A DNA stretch of 7,498 nt, taken from assembly GCA_017547865.1 (NCBI GenBank), contig JAFYOA010000354.1, positions 1 to 7,498 of the forward strand, read 5' to 3'. The notes under the pieces are model-generated. The model did no database searches and was not told where the DNA came from. It saw only the letters and a list, made by a program, of their open reading frames with translations. Source of the stretch: Clostridia bacterium (lineage in GTDB: Bacteria > Bacillota_A > Clostridia > Oscillospirales > Acutalibacteraceae). The translations under genes and the position numbers were made by a program. Within the stretch, counting starts at the first letter, position 1, and every line of letters begins with the position of its first letter. Below are positions 1 through 6,235 of this stretch, piece after piece.

Positions 1-853
1 AGAGGAAGCCCTTTGCAAAGTCATCGAAAAAATCCAGGTTCACACCCACTATGGATATATCCTTCTCGTCTTCGTCTGACGTACAGGCGCCGCCGCGAAT
101 GGCATCACCGAAGTCATAGGCCACCAGACCGGGCATGGTGGTGTCCAGATCGATCACGCAGATGGGCCGGCGGGTGTTGGCATCGTACAGAATATTGCTC
201 AGCTTGGTATCGTTGTGCGTTACGCGCAGGGGGAGTTCGCCGGCATTCAGCAGATCCATCAGCTTGTTGCACACCGGGCGGTGGGCCTTAACAAATTCAA
301 TCTCTTCCGGGATCGCATGCAGGCGGCCGGCCTTGTTTTCGGCAATGGCCTCTTCAAACTGGCGGTAACGGTCCGGGGTGTTGTGGAAATTCGGGATGGT
401 CTCGGCCAGGGTAGCGGCGGGGAAGTCTGCCAGGTCATTCTGGAAGCCGCCGAAGGCAATGGCGCACTCCTCAAACATGGAGGGGTTTTCAATCACATCA
501 TAGGTCTCGGTGTTATCGATGAACTTGACCATACGCCAGAAACCGTCTTCGTTTTCCACATAGATTTTGCCCTCTGCAGTGGGAACGATGTTCAGCAGTT
601 CGCGGTTCACATCGCCGCCCCGGGCAGAAACACGTTCATACAGAAAAGCGGAGATCTTCTCCAGATTGGTCATCACGTCCACAGGCGTCTTGAACACATA
701 GGTGTTCAGCTTCTGCAGAATCAGCTTTTCATCGGGAGTGGTCACCAGGTAGGTCTCGTTGATATGGCCGCCGCCGTAACGCACCACGGTGGACTGGGCG
801 ATGGCATTTTCACTCAGGTAGCTGCGAAGCAGCAGGTTAAATTTCTTTTCCAT
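1..853 (-). CDS. nahK: NahK-like N-acetylhexosamine/sugar 1-kinase (APH-fold phosphotransferase), C-terminus beyond window
   Basis: This is a cytoplasmic sugar kinase of the aminoglycoside-phosphotransferase fold, closest by eye to bifidobacterial N-acetylhexosamine 1-kinase, which phosphorylates GlcNAc or GalNAc at the anomeric carbon using ATP. The 284 visible residues open with a nucleotide-binding GGGHINETYLVTT segment (about residues 26-38). They continue with LILQKLNT, a FGGFQN segment, the Brenner-type catalytic loop THNDTKLSNIL (H213, N214, D215) and the metal-binding IDLDT-MPG block (D235, D237), then DFGDAIRGGA. The family is about 360 residues long, so roughly 75 are off the left edge. 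The ATG at 853 follows AAAGGAAA at a normal distance. It lies 25 bases after the galU stop, so the two are almost certainly cotranscribed and could form sugar-1-phosphate and then a UDP-sugar. The family match is strong, but the true sugar substrate is uncertain. Automatic pipelines may call it only 'aminoglycoside phosphotransferase family', and antibiotic resistance is not suggested. Confidence 0.82.
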   Translation of the reverse strand, partial: MEKKFNLLLRSYLSENAIAQSTVVRYGGGHINETYLVTTPDEKLILQKLNTYVFKTPVDVMTNLEKISAFLYERVSARGGDVNRELLNIVPTAEGKIYVENEDGFWRMVKFIDNTETYDVIENPSMFEECAIAFGGFQNDLADFPAATLAETIPNFHNTPDRYRQFEEAIAENKAGRLHAIPEEIEFVKAHRPVCNKLMDLLNAGELPLRVTHNDTKLSNILYDANTRRPICVIDLDTTMPGLVAYDFGDAIRGGACTSDEDEKDISIVGVNLDFFDDFAKGFL

Positions 854-878
854 TGTTATTTCCTTTATCTACAGCCGC

Positions 879-1753
879 TTACAGAGTGGCGGCGATTTCT
901 TTCAAATATTTGCGGAAGCCTTCACCGATTTCCGGGTGCTGCAGGGCAACTTCCACAGCGGCCTGCATAATGCCCAGCTTGTTGCCCATGTCGTAGCGGG
1001 TGCCGTCAAAGTCCACGGCAATCATGCCGTCCTTCAGGGCAATTTCCTTCATGGCGTCGGTCAGCTGAATTTCGCCGCCGGCACCGGGGGCGGTGTGGTC
1101 CAGAACATCAAAAATCTCCGGGGTGAGCACGCAGCGGCCCAAAATGGAGAAGCAGGACATGATCTGTTCCGGCTTGGGTTTTTCGATCATATCGGTGCAC
1201 AGGTAGTTGCGGCCTTCCAGATGGTCTACCTTCAGGGTGCAGTATTTCTGCACGTCTTCCCGGGAGACTTCCTTTACGCCCACGGCGCACTTGCCATATT
1301 TTTCGTAGGCATCGATCAGCTGGCCGCAGGTGGGGGTCTCACCCAGAATCACGTCGTCGCCGTACAGCACGGCGAAAGGCTCGTCGCCCACAAAGGAGCG
1401 GGCGCAGGCAATGGCATGGCCCAGGCCTTTGGTCTCTTTCTGGCGCACATACTGAATGTTGGCCAGCCTGGAGATGTTCACCACTTCTTCCAGCACATCG
1501 GCTTTGGCGGGTTCATGGCCAGGCGGGCTTCCAGTTCGGGCGAGCGGTCAAAGTGGTCTTCGATGATGCTCTTGCCACGGTTGGTGATGATGAGGATATC
1601 GGTGATGCCGGCGCGAACGGCTTCTTCCACAATGTATTGAATGGAAGGCTTGTCCACGATGGGCAGCATCTCTTTTGGCATGGATTTGGTGGCCGGCAGC
1701 ACACGGGTGCCCAAACCGGCAGCGGGAATGACCGCTTTTCTGACAACGGGCAT
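879..1753 (-). CDS. galU: UTP-glucose-1-phosphate uridylyltransferase GalU, interrupted by an apparent one-base frameshift
   Basis: GalU makes UDP-glucose and pyrophosphate from UTP and glucose-1-phosphate in the cytoplasm, feeding cell-wall glycan, glycolipid and exopolysaccharide synthesis. The ATG at 1753 is preceded by AAGGAGG seven bases upstream; longer upstream starts in this frame lack such a site. The first frame gives residues 1-81 with the nucleotide-binding signature AAGLGTR (11-17), [12 protein letters not shown] and [15 protein letters not shown], but it then runs into TGA at 1480-1478. The rest continues in the -1 frame from about 1510 to the TAA at 881-879, with [11 protein letters not shown] (about 104-114), YGDD (about 131-134), IEKP and [11 protein letters not shown] (about 224-234). 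Restoring one base gives 291 residues, the usual GalU length, and all motifs are kept. It sits between a RING/DUF2628 membrane protein gene (81 bases upstream) and the NahK-like kinase gene (25 bases downstream). As written, two fragments would be called, 1753-1478 and 1496-879. Confidence 0.93.
1478..1553 (-). other. Frameshift window in galU, likely a missing base near 1509-1511
   Basis: The upstream frame stops with TGA at 1480-1478. Read back, the downstream frame meets a TGA inside the TTTGAC codons near 1551-1548. The change of frame must therefore lie between these points. The join that best preserves GalU-like sequence ([14 protein letters not shown]) falls at the GGG run at 1509-1511 (CCC on the coding strand), where one extra C would restore the frame. 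A two-base insertion nearby would also fit. Confidence 0.85.
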
Positions 1754-1791
1754 GGAATTGCCTCCTTCGTTTTGTTTGGATATAAGGGAGA

Positions 1792-1818
1792 GGGAAACAC
1801 CGAAAACCGGCACTTCCC
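1792..1818 (-). promoter_or_regulatory. RNA hairpin in the leader between the RING/DUF2628 gene and galU
   Basis: On the minus transcript GGGAAGTGCCG can pair with CGGTGTTTCCC around a GTTTT loop, an 11-bp stem that includes three consecutive G-U pairs. On the plus strand those three become A-C mismatches, so if functional it acts in the minus-strand RNA. It lies 25 bases before the galU ribosome binding site and has no U-run after it (TCTCCCTTATAT follows), so it is not a normal terminator. It could be a processing or stability element, or chance. Confidence 0.35.
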
Positions 1819-1834
1819 GTGAGTGCAAAAAGGC

Positions 1835-2863
1835 TTAGCCCAAAAAATAGGGCAGGTAATTCAAAATGGAGTGCAGCACAAAAATAAGCAGAATGATCTT
1901 GGGGTTTACACCGCCGCGATGGGTCAGCTCCATCTTGTAGCCGTCGGAAGCGGGATCGGTGTACACCTGCCGTGCCTTGTGAACGGACCGAATGGTGTGC
2001 TTATAGTACATACGATTGCCGCAGAAGCCCAGTACAATGGCAATGATGCCGTTGACCACCAAAGGCAGAATGGCCAGCCAGGAGTAGGTGAGGAACTGGG
2101 GATATTTCTGCAGTTCGGAGGCAATGAGCAGCTGCTGCTCGTAAGAAAGCGATACGCTGGAAGGATCGATGCCGCAGTTGGTGAACATCTCCACCATAAT
2201 GGGCATGGCACCCAAAGAGAGGGACAGGGTGGAGAGGATGGACATCAGGGTGGTGATCACCGTAACGATGATGCCCGCGGTGTACTGCTTGCGGTACAGC
2301 AGCCAGCCGCCGGAGAAGAGCAGCGCGCTGAAATTAAAGCGGCCGCGGTTCTTTTCCCGCAGTTTTTTAAAGATCGGCACATAATACAGGCTGTTGATAT
2401 GGGTAAAGCGGGTGGCTTCTTCCAAATTCACATCGCCGGCCACCTTGTCTTCGGGGTTCATGCCGGAGGCAGCGGCGAAAAAGGTGGTGTAGGCATCGCC
2501 GGAGGTACCCTGGGCAGAGGTGTAGTGTTCGCGGCGCATCAGCGGGGTGCCGCAGGTGTTGCAAAACATAGAACCTTCGGGGTTCTCGTTGCCGCAGCGG
2601 GGGCAGCGGGTGGGAAGAGCGGTTTCTTCCTGCTCTTCGGCGCTGTATTCCTGTTTTGACGTTTCTTCGGGGTCGGCGGTCACTTTGGGCTGTTCGGGGG
2701 CCTGCCAGCCCTGGCCGGCGGCATGGTCAAACAGGCAGTGGCCGATCTGCTTGTAGCAGGCACGGTGGTAGGGGGCGCCGCATTCGGGGCAAACGACAAT
2801 GTCGTCCGCATCCGAAAAAGCAACGTCGCATACGGGACAGTTGATTCCTTTAAAACTTGTCAT
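1835..2863 (-). CDS. Membrane protein with N-terminal Prok-RING-like zinc domain, zinc ribbon and DUF2628-type C-terminal region
   Basis: This is a 342-residue protein of unknown function. Residues 9-47 form a RING-like cluster: C9-x2-C12, C25-x2-C28, H33-x2-C36, then C43 and H47. It resembles the Pfam family of prokaryotic RING finger proteins (Prok-RING_1). An acidic linker of about 40 residues leads to a zinc ribbon (C87-x2-C90, C101-x2-C104). The region from about 139 to 195 (DKVAGDVNLEEATRF, FNFSALLFSGGWLLYRKQY) is typical of Firmicutes DUF2628 proteins. Hydrophobic stretches at about 179-222, 257-282 and 321-342 suggest two to four membrane segments, with the zinc domains probably cytoplasmic. 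The ATG at 2863 follows AAAAGGAA. It is the first gene of the minus-strand run leading into galU 81 bases later, which hints at a role in envelope biology, but no biochemical role can be assigned. Domain recognition is good; ubiquitin-ligase activity should not be assumed from the RING resemblance. Confidence 0.85.
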   Translation of the reverse strand: MTSFKGINCPVCDVAFSDADDIVVCPECGAPYHRACYKQIGHCLFDHAAGQGWQAPEQPKVTADPEETSKQEYSAEEQEETALPTRCPRCGNENPEGSMFCNTCGTPLMRREHYTSAQGTSGDAYTTFFAAASGMNPEDKVAGDVNLEEATRFTHINSLYYVPIFKKLREKNRGRFNFSALLFSGGWLLYRKQYTAGIIVTVITTLMSILSTLSLSLGAMPIMVEMFTNCGIDPSSVSLSYEQQLLIASELQKYPQFLTYSWLAILPLVVNGIIAIVLGFCGNRMYYKHTIRSVHKARQVYTDPASDGYKMELTHRGGVNPKIILLIFVLHSILNYLPYFLG

Positions 2864-2931
2864 TTCGGTTCCTTTTATCTTTGCATACAGTAATTTTTTC
2901 AGGTGCGAAGAGTGTAAATTTTCACAAACTA

Positions 2932-2960
2932 ATTTTATCTCATTTTAAAAGAAAGTGCAA
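2932..2960 (-). promoter_or_regulatory. Predicted sigma-A promoter for the RING/DUF2628-galU-nahK operon
   Basis: On the minus strand, TTGCAC (2960-2955) is followed by a 17-base spacer and TAAAAT (2937-2932). This predicts a start near 2925 and a leader of about 60 bases before the ATG at 2863. No other equally good promoter was seen before galU, so this one may serve all three genes. Confidence 0.6.
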
Positions 2961-3045
2961 GTATTCCCGGGGTTTATTTTCAGTCTGTTCACAGAGTAGA
3001 CGCAAAAAATCAATAAATTATCTCCTTTATAAAGAAAAACACCCC

Positions 3046-3074
3046 TTTACAACTTGCTTTTCCTGCATTATAAT
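3046..3074 (+). promoter_or_regulatory. Predicted sigma-A promoter of prfB
   Basis: TTTACA (3046-3051), a 17-base spacer and a consensus TATAAT (3069-3074) predict a start near 3081 and a leader of about 48 bases. It lies in the same AT-rich gap as the divergent promoter of the minus-strand operon. The remainder of the 2864-3128 gap holds no convincing gene. Confidence 0.72.
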
Positions 3075-3128
3075 AAATAAGTTGTAGAATAGGAATACTA
3101 TGGATTATTTGAAAGGCAGGGAGACAAT

Positions 3129-4256
3129 ATGCTTCAGTACGAAGAACTGAAATTTAAACTCAACGACCAGATCAAAGCCCTGGATGAACTGGCCGAAGCC
3201 CTCGAGCTTGGGAAGCTTCGCATGGAAGTGGAAATGCTCGAGCATAAGACCGCCGAGCCCGGTTTTTGGGACGACATGGAAAAGGCCCAGAAAATTACGC
3301 AGAAGCTGGCTACGCTGAAAGGCCGCGACGAAAGCTACCAGAAGCTGGTAGGCAAGGCCGATGACTGCATGGCTCTGATCGAAATGGCTGACGAAGCCGA
3401 AGATCTTTCTTTTACCGATGAAGTGGAAGAAGAGATCGAATACATTGAAAAAACCATCGCCGAGATGCGTCTCACCACGCTGCTCACCGGCGAATACGAT
3501 TCCAAAAACGCCATCCTCACTTTCCACGCCGGTTCCGGCGGCACCGAAGCCCAGGACTGGGCCGAAATGCTGTTCCGTATGTACAACCGCTGGGGCGAGC
3601 GCCACGGCTTTAAGGTCTCCACTCTCGATTACCTCGACGGTGACCAGGCCGGCCTGAAGAGCGCGTCCATTCTGGTGGAAGGCGAAAATGCCTACGGCTT
3701 CCTCAAGAGTGAATCCGGTGTGCACCGCCTGGTGCGCGTGTCTCCTTTTGACGCCGCCGGCCGCCGCCAGACCTCCTTTGCTTCTCTGGAAGTAATGCCC
3801 GAAATTGATAAAGACACCAGCGTGGAAATTCCTCCGGATGACATCCGTATGGAAGTATACCGCGCCAGTGGTGCCGGCGGCCAGAAGGTTAACAAGACCT
3901 CTTCCGCCGTGCGACTCATTCATATTCCCACCGGCATTACTGTTGCCTGCCAGGTGGAACGCAGCCAGTACCAGAACCGCGACGTGGCCATGAAGATGCT
4001 GATCTCCAAGCTCGTTGAAATCAAAGAGCGCGAGCACCTGGATAAGATCGCGGATATTAAGGGCGTGCAGAAGGAAATCACCTGGGGCAGCCAGATCCGC
4101 TCCTACGTGTTCATGCCTTATACCCTGGCCAAAGACCACCGCACCGGCTACGAAATGGGCAACATCAACGCTGTAATGGATGGTGACCTGGATGGTTTTA
4201 TCAACGCCTACCTCATCGCCGCCAGCTCCGGTACCCTGGGCGAAAATATTGAGTAA
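3129..4256 (+). CDS. prfB: Peptide chain release factor 2 (RF2), single-frame form
   Basis: RF2 ends translation at UGA and UAA codons by triggering peptidyl-tRNA hydrolysis on the ribosome. The 375-residue protein has a helical N-terminal domain, the stop-codon-reading tripeptide S205-P206-F207 (SPF, diagnostic of RF2 rather than RF1) and the catalytic loop G250-G251-Q252 within GAGGQKVNKTSSAVRL. It ends with the usual domain (YVFMPYTLAKDHRTG, DGDLDGFINAYL). The ATG at 3129 follows an AGGGAG site five bases upstream. At codons 25-26, where many bacteria have CTT-TGA and a programmed +1 frameshift, this gene reads CTC GAG with no stop, so RF2 is made without that feedback control. The gene ends with TAA, is transcribed alone from its own promoter and is followed by a terminator. 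The usual secA neighbour is not upstream here. Confidence 0.97.
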   Translation: MLQYEELKFKLNDQIKALDELAEALELGKLRMEVEMLEHKTAEPGFWDDMEKAQKITQKLATLKGRDESYQKLVGKADDCMALIEMADEAEDLSFTDEVEEEIEYIEKTIAEMRLTTLLTGEYDSKNAILTFHAGSGGTEAQDWAEMLFRMYNRWGERHGFKVSTLDYLDGDQAGLKSASILVEGENAYGFLKSESGVHRLVRVSPFDAAGRRQTSFASLEVMPEIDKDTSVEIPPDDIRMEVYRASGAGGQKVNKTSSAVRLIHIPTGITVACQVERSQYQNRDVAMKMLISKLVEIKEREHLDKIADIKGVQKEITWGSQIRSYVFMPYTLAKDHRTGYEMGNINAVMDGDLDGFINAYLIAASSGTLGENIE

Positions 4257-4260
4257 AGCA

Positions 4261-4299
4261 AAAGAGAGATGCTCATGTGAGTATCTCTCTTTTTATTTT
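4261..4299 (+). terminator. Intrinsic terminator of prfB, possibly bidirectional
   Basis: AAAGAGAGATGCTC (4261-4274) pairs with GAGTATCTCTCTTT (4279-4292) around an ATGT loop. That is 14 pairs with one G-U pair on the plus strand, followed by TTATTTT. It begins four bases after the prfB stop. The A-rich left side gives a shorter T-run on the minus strand, 26 bases past the end of the convergent metallophosphoesterase gene, so it may serve both. Confidence 0.9.
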
Positions 4300-4324
4300 G
4301 TGATTTTGCCCTGTGGAGAATGGA

Positions 4325-5410
4325 TCAAGCTTCATTCTCTGCCGCAAAAAAGTTTTCGAAAATACAGCATTTCCCGGGGAATGGAGCGTACATGACCAGA
4401 GAGGGCAAATGTGAAACGCTGAAGGTTTCGTTTTCCAATGTGATCAGTGTGCCTCCGATCTGCCCGGGATTATGATAGTCGTATTGACCGGTCTTCAGGC
4501 CCATGACCCATTTCACACCCTCGTAGGTTATACAGGTATTTACAGAGTGAAAATGCCCCGCAAACACAGCCTGTATGCCGCATTCTTTGACCATATCCAG
4601 AAAACCGGGTACGGGAACAGTGTTTACTTTCTTAAAAATCTGTGCTTTTGTGCCGAAGTCATCGTCCTTGGCGGCAACATCCACACCGATGGTATAGCAC
4701 GCTCGGTCCTCTGCTGCATATCCCTTAAAGCGTTCGGCATCTTTGTATTCGTCCGTGGGGAAATGCATGCCGATAAACCCGGGAACCTCTTTATTCTGTA
4801 CCGTGTTGATTCGTTTTGTGTTCTCTCTTATAAGTTCAAGCTGATCCGGATATACCCCGGCTTTGTCAAGGCAGCCGTGGGAATCGAGCATGTGCAAAAC
4901 CCGTATCAGTTCATTGCCGGCACAAATCCCCACCGTGTAGTTTCCGTTGCCGGAGACGTTTCCTTTTTTAAACAAACCGTATTTGGTGTTTTCGAGCAGA
5001 TCGCACTGCCATTCCACACCTTTGTGAGATTCATTGTCGTGATTTCCGAATACGCATGCCCAGGGAATGGACAAAGAATCCATAAAATCGCAGAACCACT
5101 CAAACGTTCTTCCGCTGTCGTCAAAAGAGCCGTACACCATATCTCCGGTGATGAAAATCAGATCCGGCCTTGACTGCGCAATAAGCGACTTTACGTGATT
5201 TCCGAAGTTTTCATCGAATTTATCGGGGCTCCACGCGATCATCTCGTCTTTTCTCAATCTGTCAGGCGTGCGCTTCTGCTCCGCGTCGATGATCTGCATA
5301 TCTGTGAGCTGCAAAAGCTTGATTTTTCCGTTTTTTCTGTCTTCAGAAAATTTCACGATGAAATCACAACCAAAAAGAGTTTTTGCAGTTTTATTTTTTA
5401 TAATTTCCAT
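4325..5410 (-). CDS. Metallophosphoesterase, Dcr2-like calcineurin family
   Basis: This is a predicted cytoplasmic phosphoesterase of 361 residues with no signal peptide or membrane segment. The calcineurin-type motifs appear in order: LLQLTDMQ (D37), TGDMVYG (G89-D90), FGNHDNE (G122-N123-H124-D125), LDSHG (176-179), MHFP (H216) and AGHFHS (G285-H286, H288). The WACVFGNHDNE, LDSHG and LKTGQYDYHNPGQIGGTLI segments resemble the Dcr2/plant PAP29-like branch. The first metal motif, normally D-x-H, reads D37-M-Q39, replacing a usual metal-ligand histidine, so metal use or activity may differ. The ATG at 5410 is chosen because AGAGG lies eight bases upstream; a GTG at 5431 in frame lacks such a site. 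The gene is a single transcription unit with its own promoter, convergent with prfB. Rows of it that I counted are about 42-45% G+C against about 60-63% in prfB and epsG rows, so it may have been acquired separately. The substrate is unknown. Confidence 0.88.
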   Translation of the reverse strand: MEIIKNKTAKTLFGCDFIVKFSEDRKNGKIKLLQLTDMQIIDAEQKRTPDRLRKDEMIAWSPDKFDENFGNHVKSLIAQSRPDLIFITGDMVYGSFDDSGRTFEWFCDFMDSLSIPWACVFGNHDNESHKGVEWQCDLLENTKYGLFKKGNVSGNGNYTVGICAGNELIRVLHMLDSHGCLDKAGVYPDQLELIRENTKRINTVQNKEVPGFIGMHFPTDEYKDAERFKGYAAEDRACYTIGVDVAAKDDDFGTKAQIFKKVNTVPVPGFLDMVKECGIQAVFAGHFHSVNTCITYEGVKWVMGLKTGQYDYHNPGQIGGTLITLENETFSVSHLPSLVMYAPFPGKCCIFENFFAAENEA

Positions 5411-5417
5411 GATTATA

Positions 5418-5422
5418 CCTCT
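5418..5422 (-). promoter_or_regulatory. Ribosome binding site that sets the metallophosphoesterase start
   Basis: AGAGG on the minus strand lies seven bases upstream of the ATG at 5410. It lies downstream of the alternative GTG at 5431, so it favours the shorter protein starting MEIIKN. Confidence 0.65.
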
Positions 5423-5448
5423 GGTTTTCACTGATAATATGCGAGTCT

Positions 5449-5477
5449 AATATAACATAGGTTGCTGTGCTTTTCAA
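5449..5477 (-). promoter_or_regulatory. Extended -10 sigma-A promoter of the metallophosphoesterase gene
   Basis: On the minus strand, TTGAAA (5477-5472) is followed by a 17-base spacer and TATATT (5454-5449). TGT directly before the -10 box makes it an extended -10 promoter. The predicted start is near 5442, giving a leader of about 30 bases. The -35 box begins only four bases beyond the end of the preceding terminator. Confidence 0.75.
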
Positions 5478-5480
5478 GTG

Positions 5481-5520
5481 ATATAAAACAGGCGCTGTAT
5501 CCTGATGGATACAACGCCTG
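5481..5520 (-). terminator. Intrinsic terminator of the lipoprotein gene
   Basis: On the minus strand CAGGCGTTGTATCC pairs over 14 positions with GGATACAGCGCCTG around an ATCA loop, followed by TTTTATAT. One pair is U-G on the minus RNA but a C-A mismatch on the plus strand, so the structure favours minus-strand use. It starts 26 bases after the lipoprotein stop and insulates the next minus-strand gene. Confidence 0.88.
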
Positions 5521-5546
5521 TCAGCTTTTTCTTTAATTGTAGTGTT

Positions 5547-6185
5547 TTACCATCCGCTGCCCATGACGGCATCGAAGGCGGTGCAGTTGGCGGACTGCTC
5601 CTTGGAGACAGGGAGCAGAATGAACCACTCCGCAATGTCATCCGTGCCGATCTCCGGGATGATTTCTTTCACATAAATTGTCAACTGCCCGCTGTAGATC
5701 GAAGTCTCGGTCACTTCGTGGCGAATGGAGCCGCTGGGAGCCCAGACATACACCGCAAGCAGGTCATTTTCTTCAAAAAAAGCTTCGTCAAAAGCGGCGA
5801 TTTCCTCCATAAAAGAAGCCGCATCGTCGTAGGAAACATCCAGCTGGAACGATTCTTTCAGCTTCTCCACCCGGGCAGTAAATTCGTCCTCCGTTTGGAA
5901 CCGCAGAACCGGCAGATGCTTCACCGCACTGATGGCCATGGCGCCGGGGTTTTCAAAGGGGAAGAGGGCATCGAAGCTTTCGTCACCGTAACTGCCTGCA
6001 CGAATGTACAGCGCCTCGGTTTCCAAAAAAATCTCACTTTCCGGTGCGTTGGAAGAAGAGGTGTCTTCCGATGATACGGGGGCAGCGGAACTCTCCGGCA
6101 GCTTACTTTCGGCAGGCGCGGGCGTGCTGCAACCGCACAGGGCGAAGAGCAGCAGTGCTGCTAAAATTGCTATGATTTTTTTCAT
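5547..6185 (-). CDS. Predicted lipoprotein of unknown function
   Basis: This is a 212-residue exported protein. Residues 1-19 form a lipoprotein signal: MKK, a hydrophobic run, and the lipobox L16-C17-G18-C19, with C19 expected to be lipid-modified and anchored to the outer face of the membrane. Residues 20 to about 52 are a Ser/Pro/Glu/Ala-rich linker, as is common between a lipid anchor and a folded domain. The remainder is acidic. Its last part (FFEENDLLAVYVWAPSGS, then alternating strand-like segments ending in DDIAEWFILLPV) looks like a small beta-rich domain. It faintly recalls PrcB-type C-terminal domains, but I cannot assign it to a family. The ATG at 6185 follows AAAGGAG seven bases upstream and fits the signal peptide exactly, so an earlier in-frame start at 6257 is rejected. 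It has its own promoter and terminator and diverges from the EpsG-like gene. Confidence 0.82.
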   Translation of the reverse strand: MKKIIAILAALLLFALCGCSTPAPAESKLPESSAAPVSSEDTSSSNAPESEIFLETEALYIRAGSYGDESFDALFPFENPGAMAISAVKHLPVLRFQTEDEFTARVEKLKESFQLDVSYDDAASFMEEIAAFDEAFFEENDLLAVYVWAPSGSIRHEVTETSIYSGQLTIYVKEIIPEIGTDDIAEWFILLPVSKEQSANCTAFDAVMGSGW

Positions 6186-6206
6186 AAAATCACTCCTTTC
6201 GGCTTC

Positions 6207-6235
6207 ATCATACCCTATTCCGCCAAAAATTTCAA
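6207..6235 (-). promoter_or_regulatory. Predicted sigma-A promoter of the lipoprotein gene
   Basis: On the minus strand, TTGAAA (6235-6230), a 17-base spacer and TATGAT (6212-6207) predict a start near 6200. This gives a very short leader of about 15 bases that still contains the AAAGGAG ribosome binding site. Confidence 0.75.

Noticed and set aside
215..970. Open plus-strand frame of 251 codons opposite the kinase and galU
   Set aside because: It is antisense to two recognisable proteins, has no ribosome binding site and shows no family-like sequence.
1754..1828. Earlier in-frame start for GalU giving an N-terminal extension
   Set aside because: The ATG at 1753 has a near-perfect AAGGAGG, and GalU proteins begin close to the AAGLGTR motif.
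1825..1842. Small minus-strand terminator at the end of the RING/DUF2628 gene (GGC-TAA-GCC then TTTTT)
   Set aside because: The stem is only three to four pairs and overlaps the stop codon; it is too weak to count as an intrinsic terminator.
1823..2659. Open plus-strand frame of 278 codons opposite the RING/DUF2628 gene
   Set aside because: It is a Gly/His/Gln-rich shadow of the real minus-strand gene, which has clear zinc motifs and a promoter.
2857..3087. Possible 76-codon plus-strand gene or leader peptide in the AT-rich gap
   Set aside because: It overlaps both divergent promoters, has no ribosome binding site and encodes low-complexity Lys/Ser/Phe sequence.
3105..4139. Long minus-strand open frame opposite prfB
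   Set aside because: prfB is unmistakable on the plus strand; the antisense frame is a by-product of GC-rich codon usage.
5411..5431. Earlier GTG start for the metallophosphoesterase
   Set aside because: No ribosome binding site lies before it, whereas AGAGG is well placed for the ATG at 5410.
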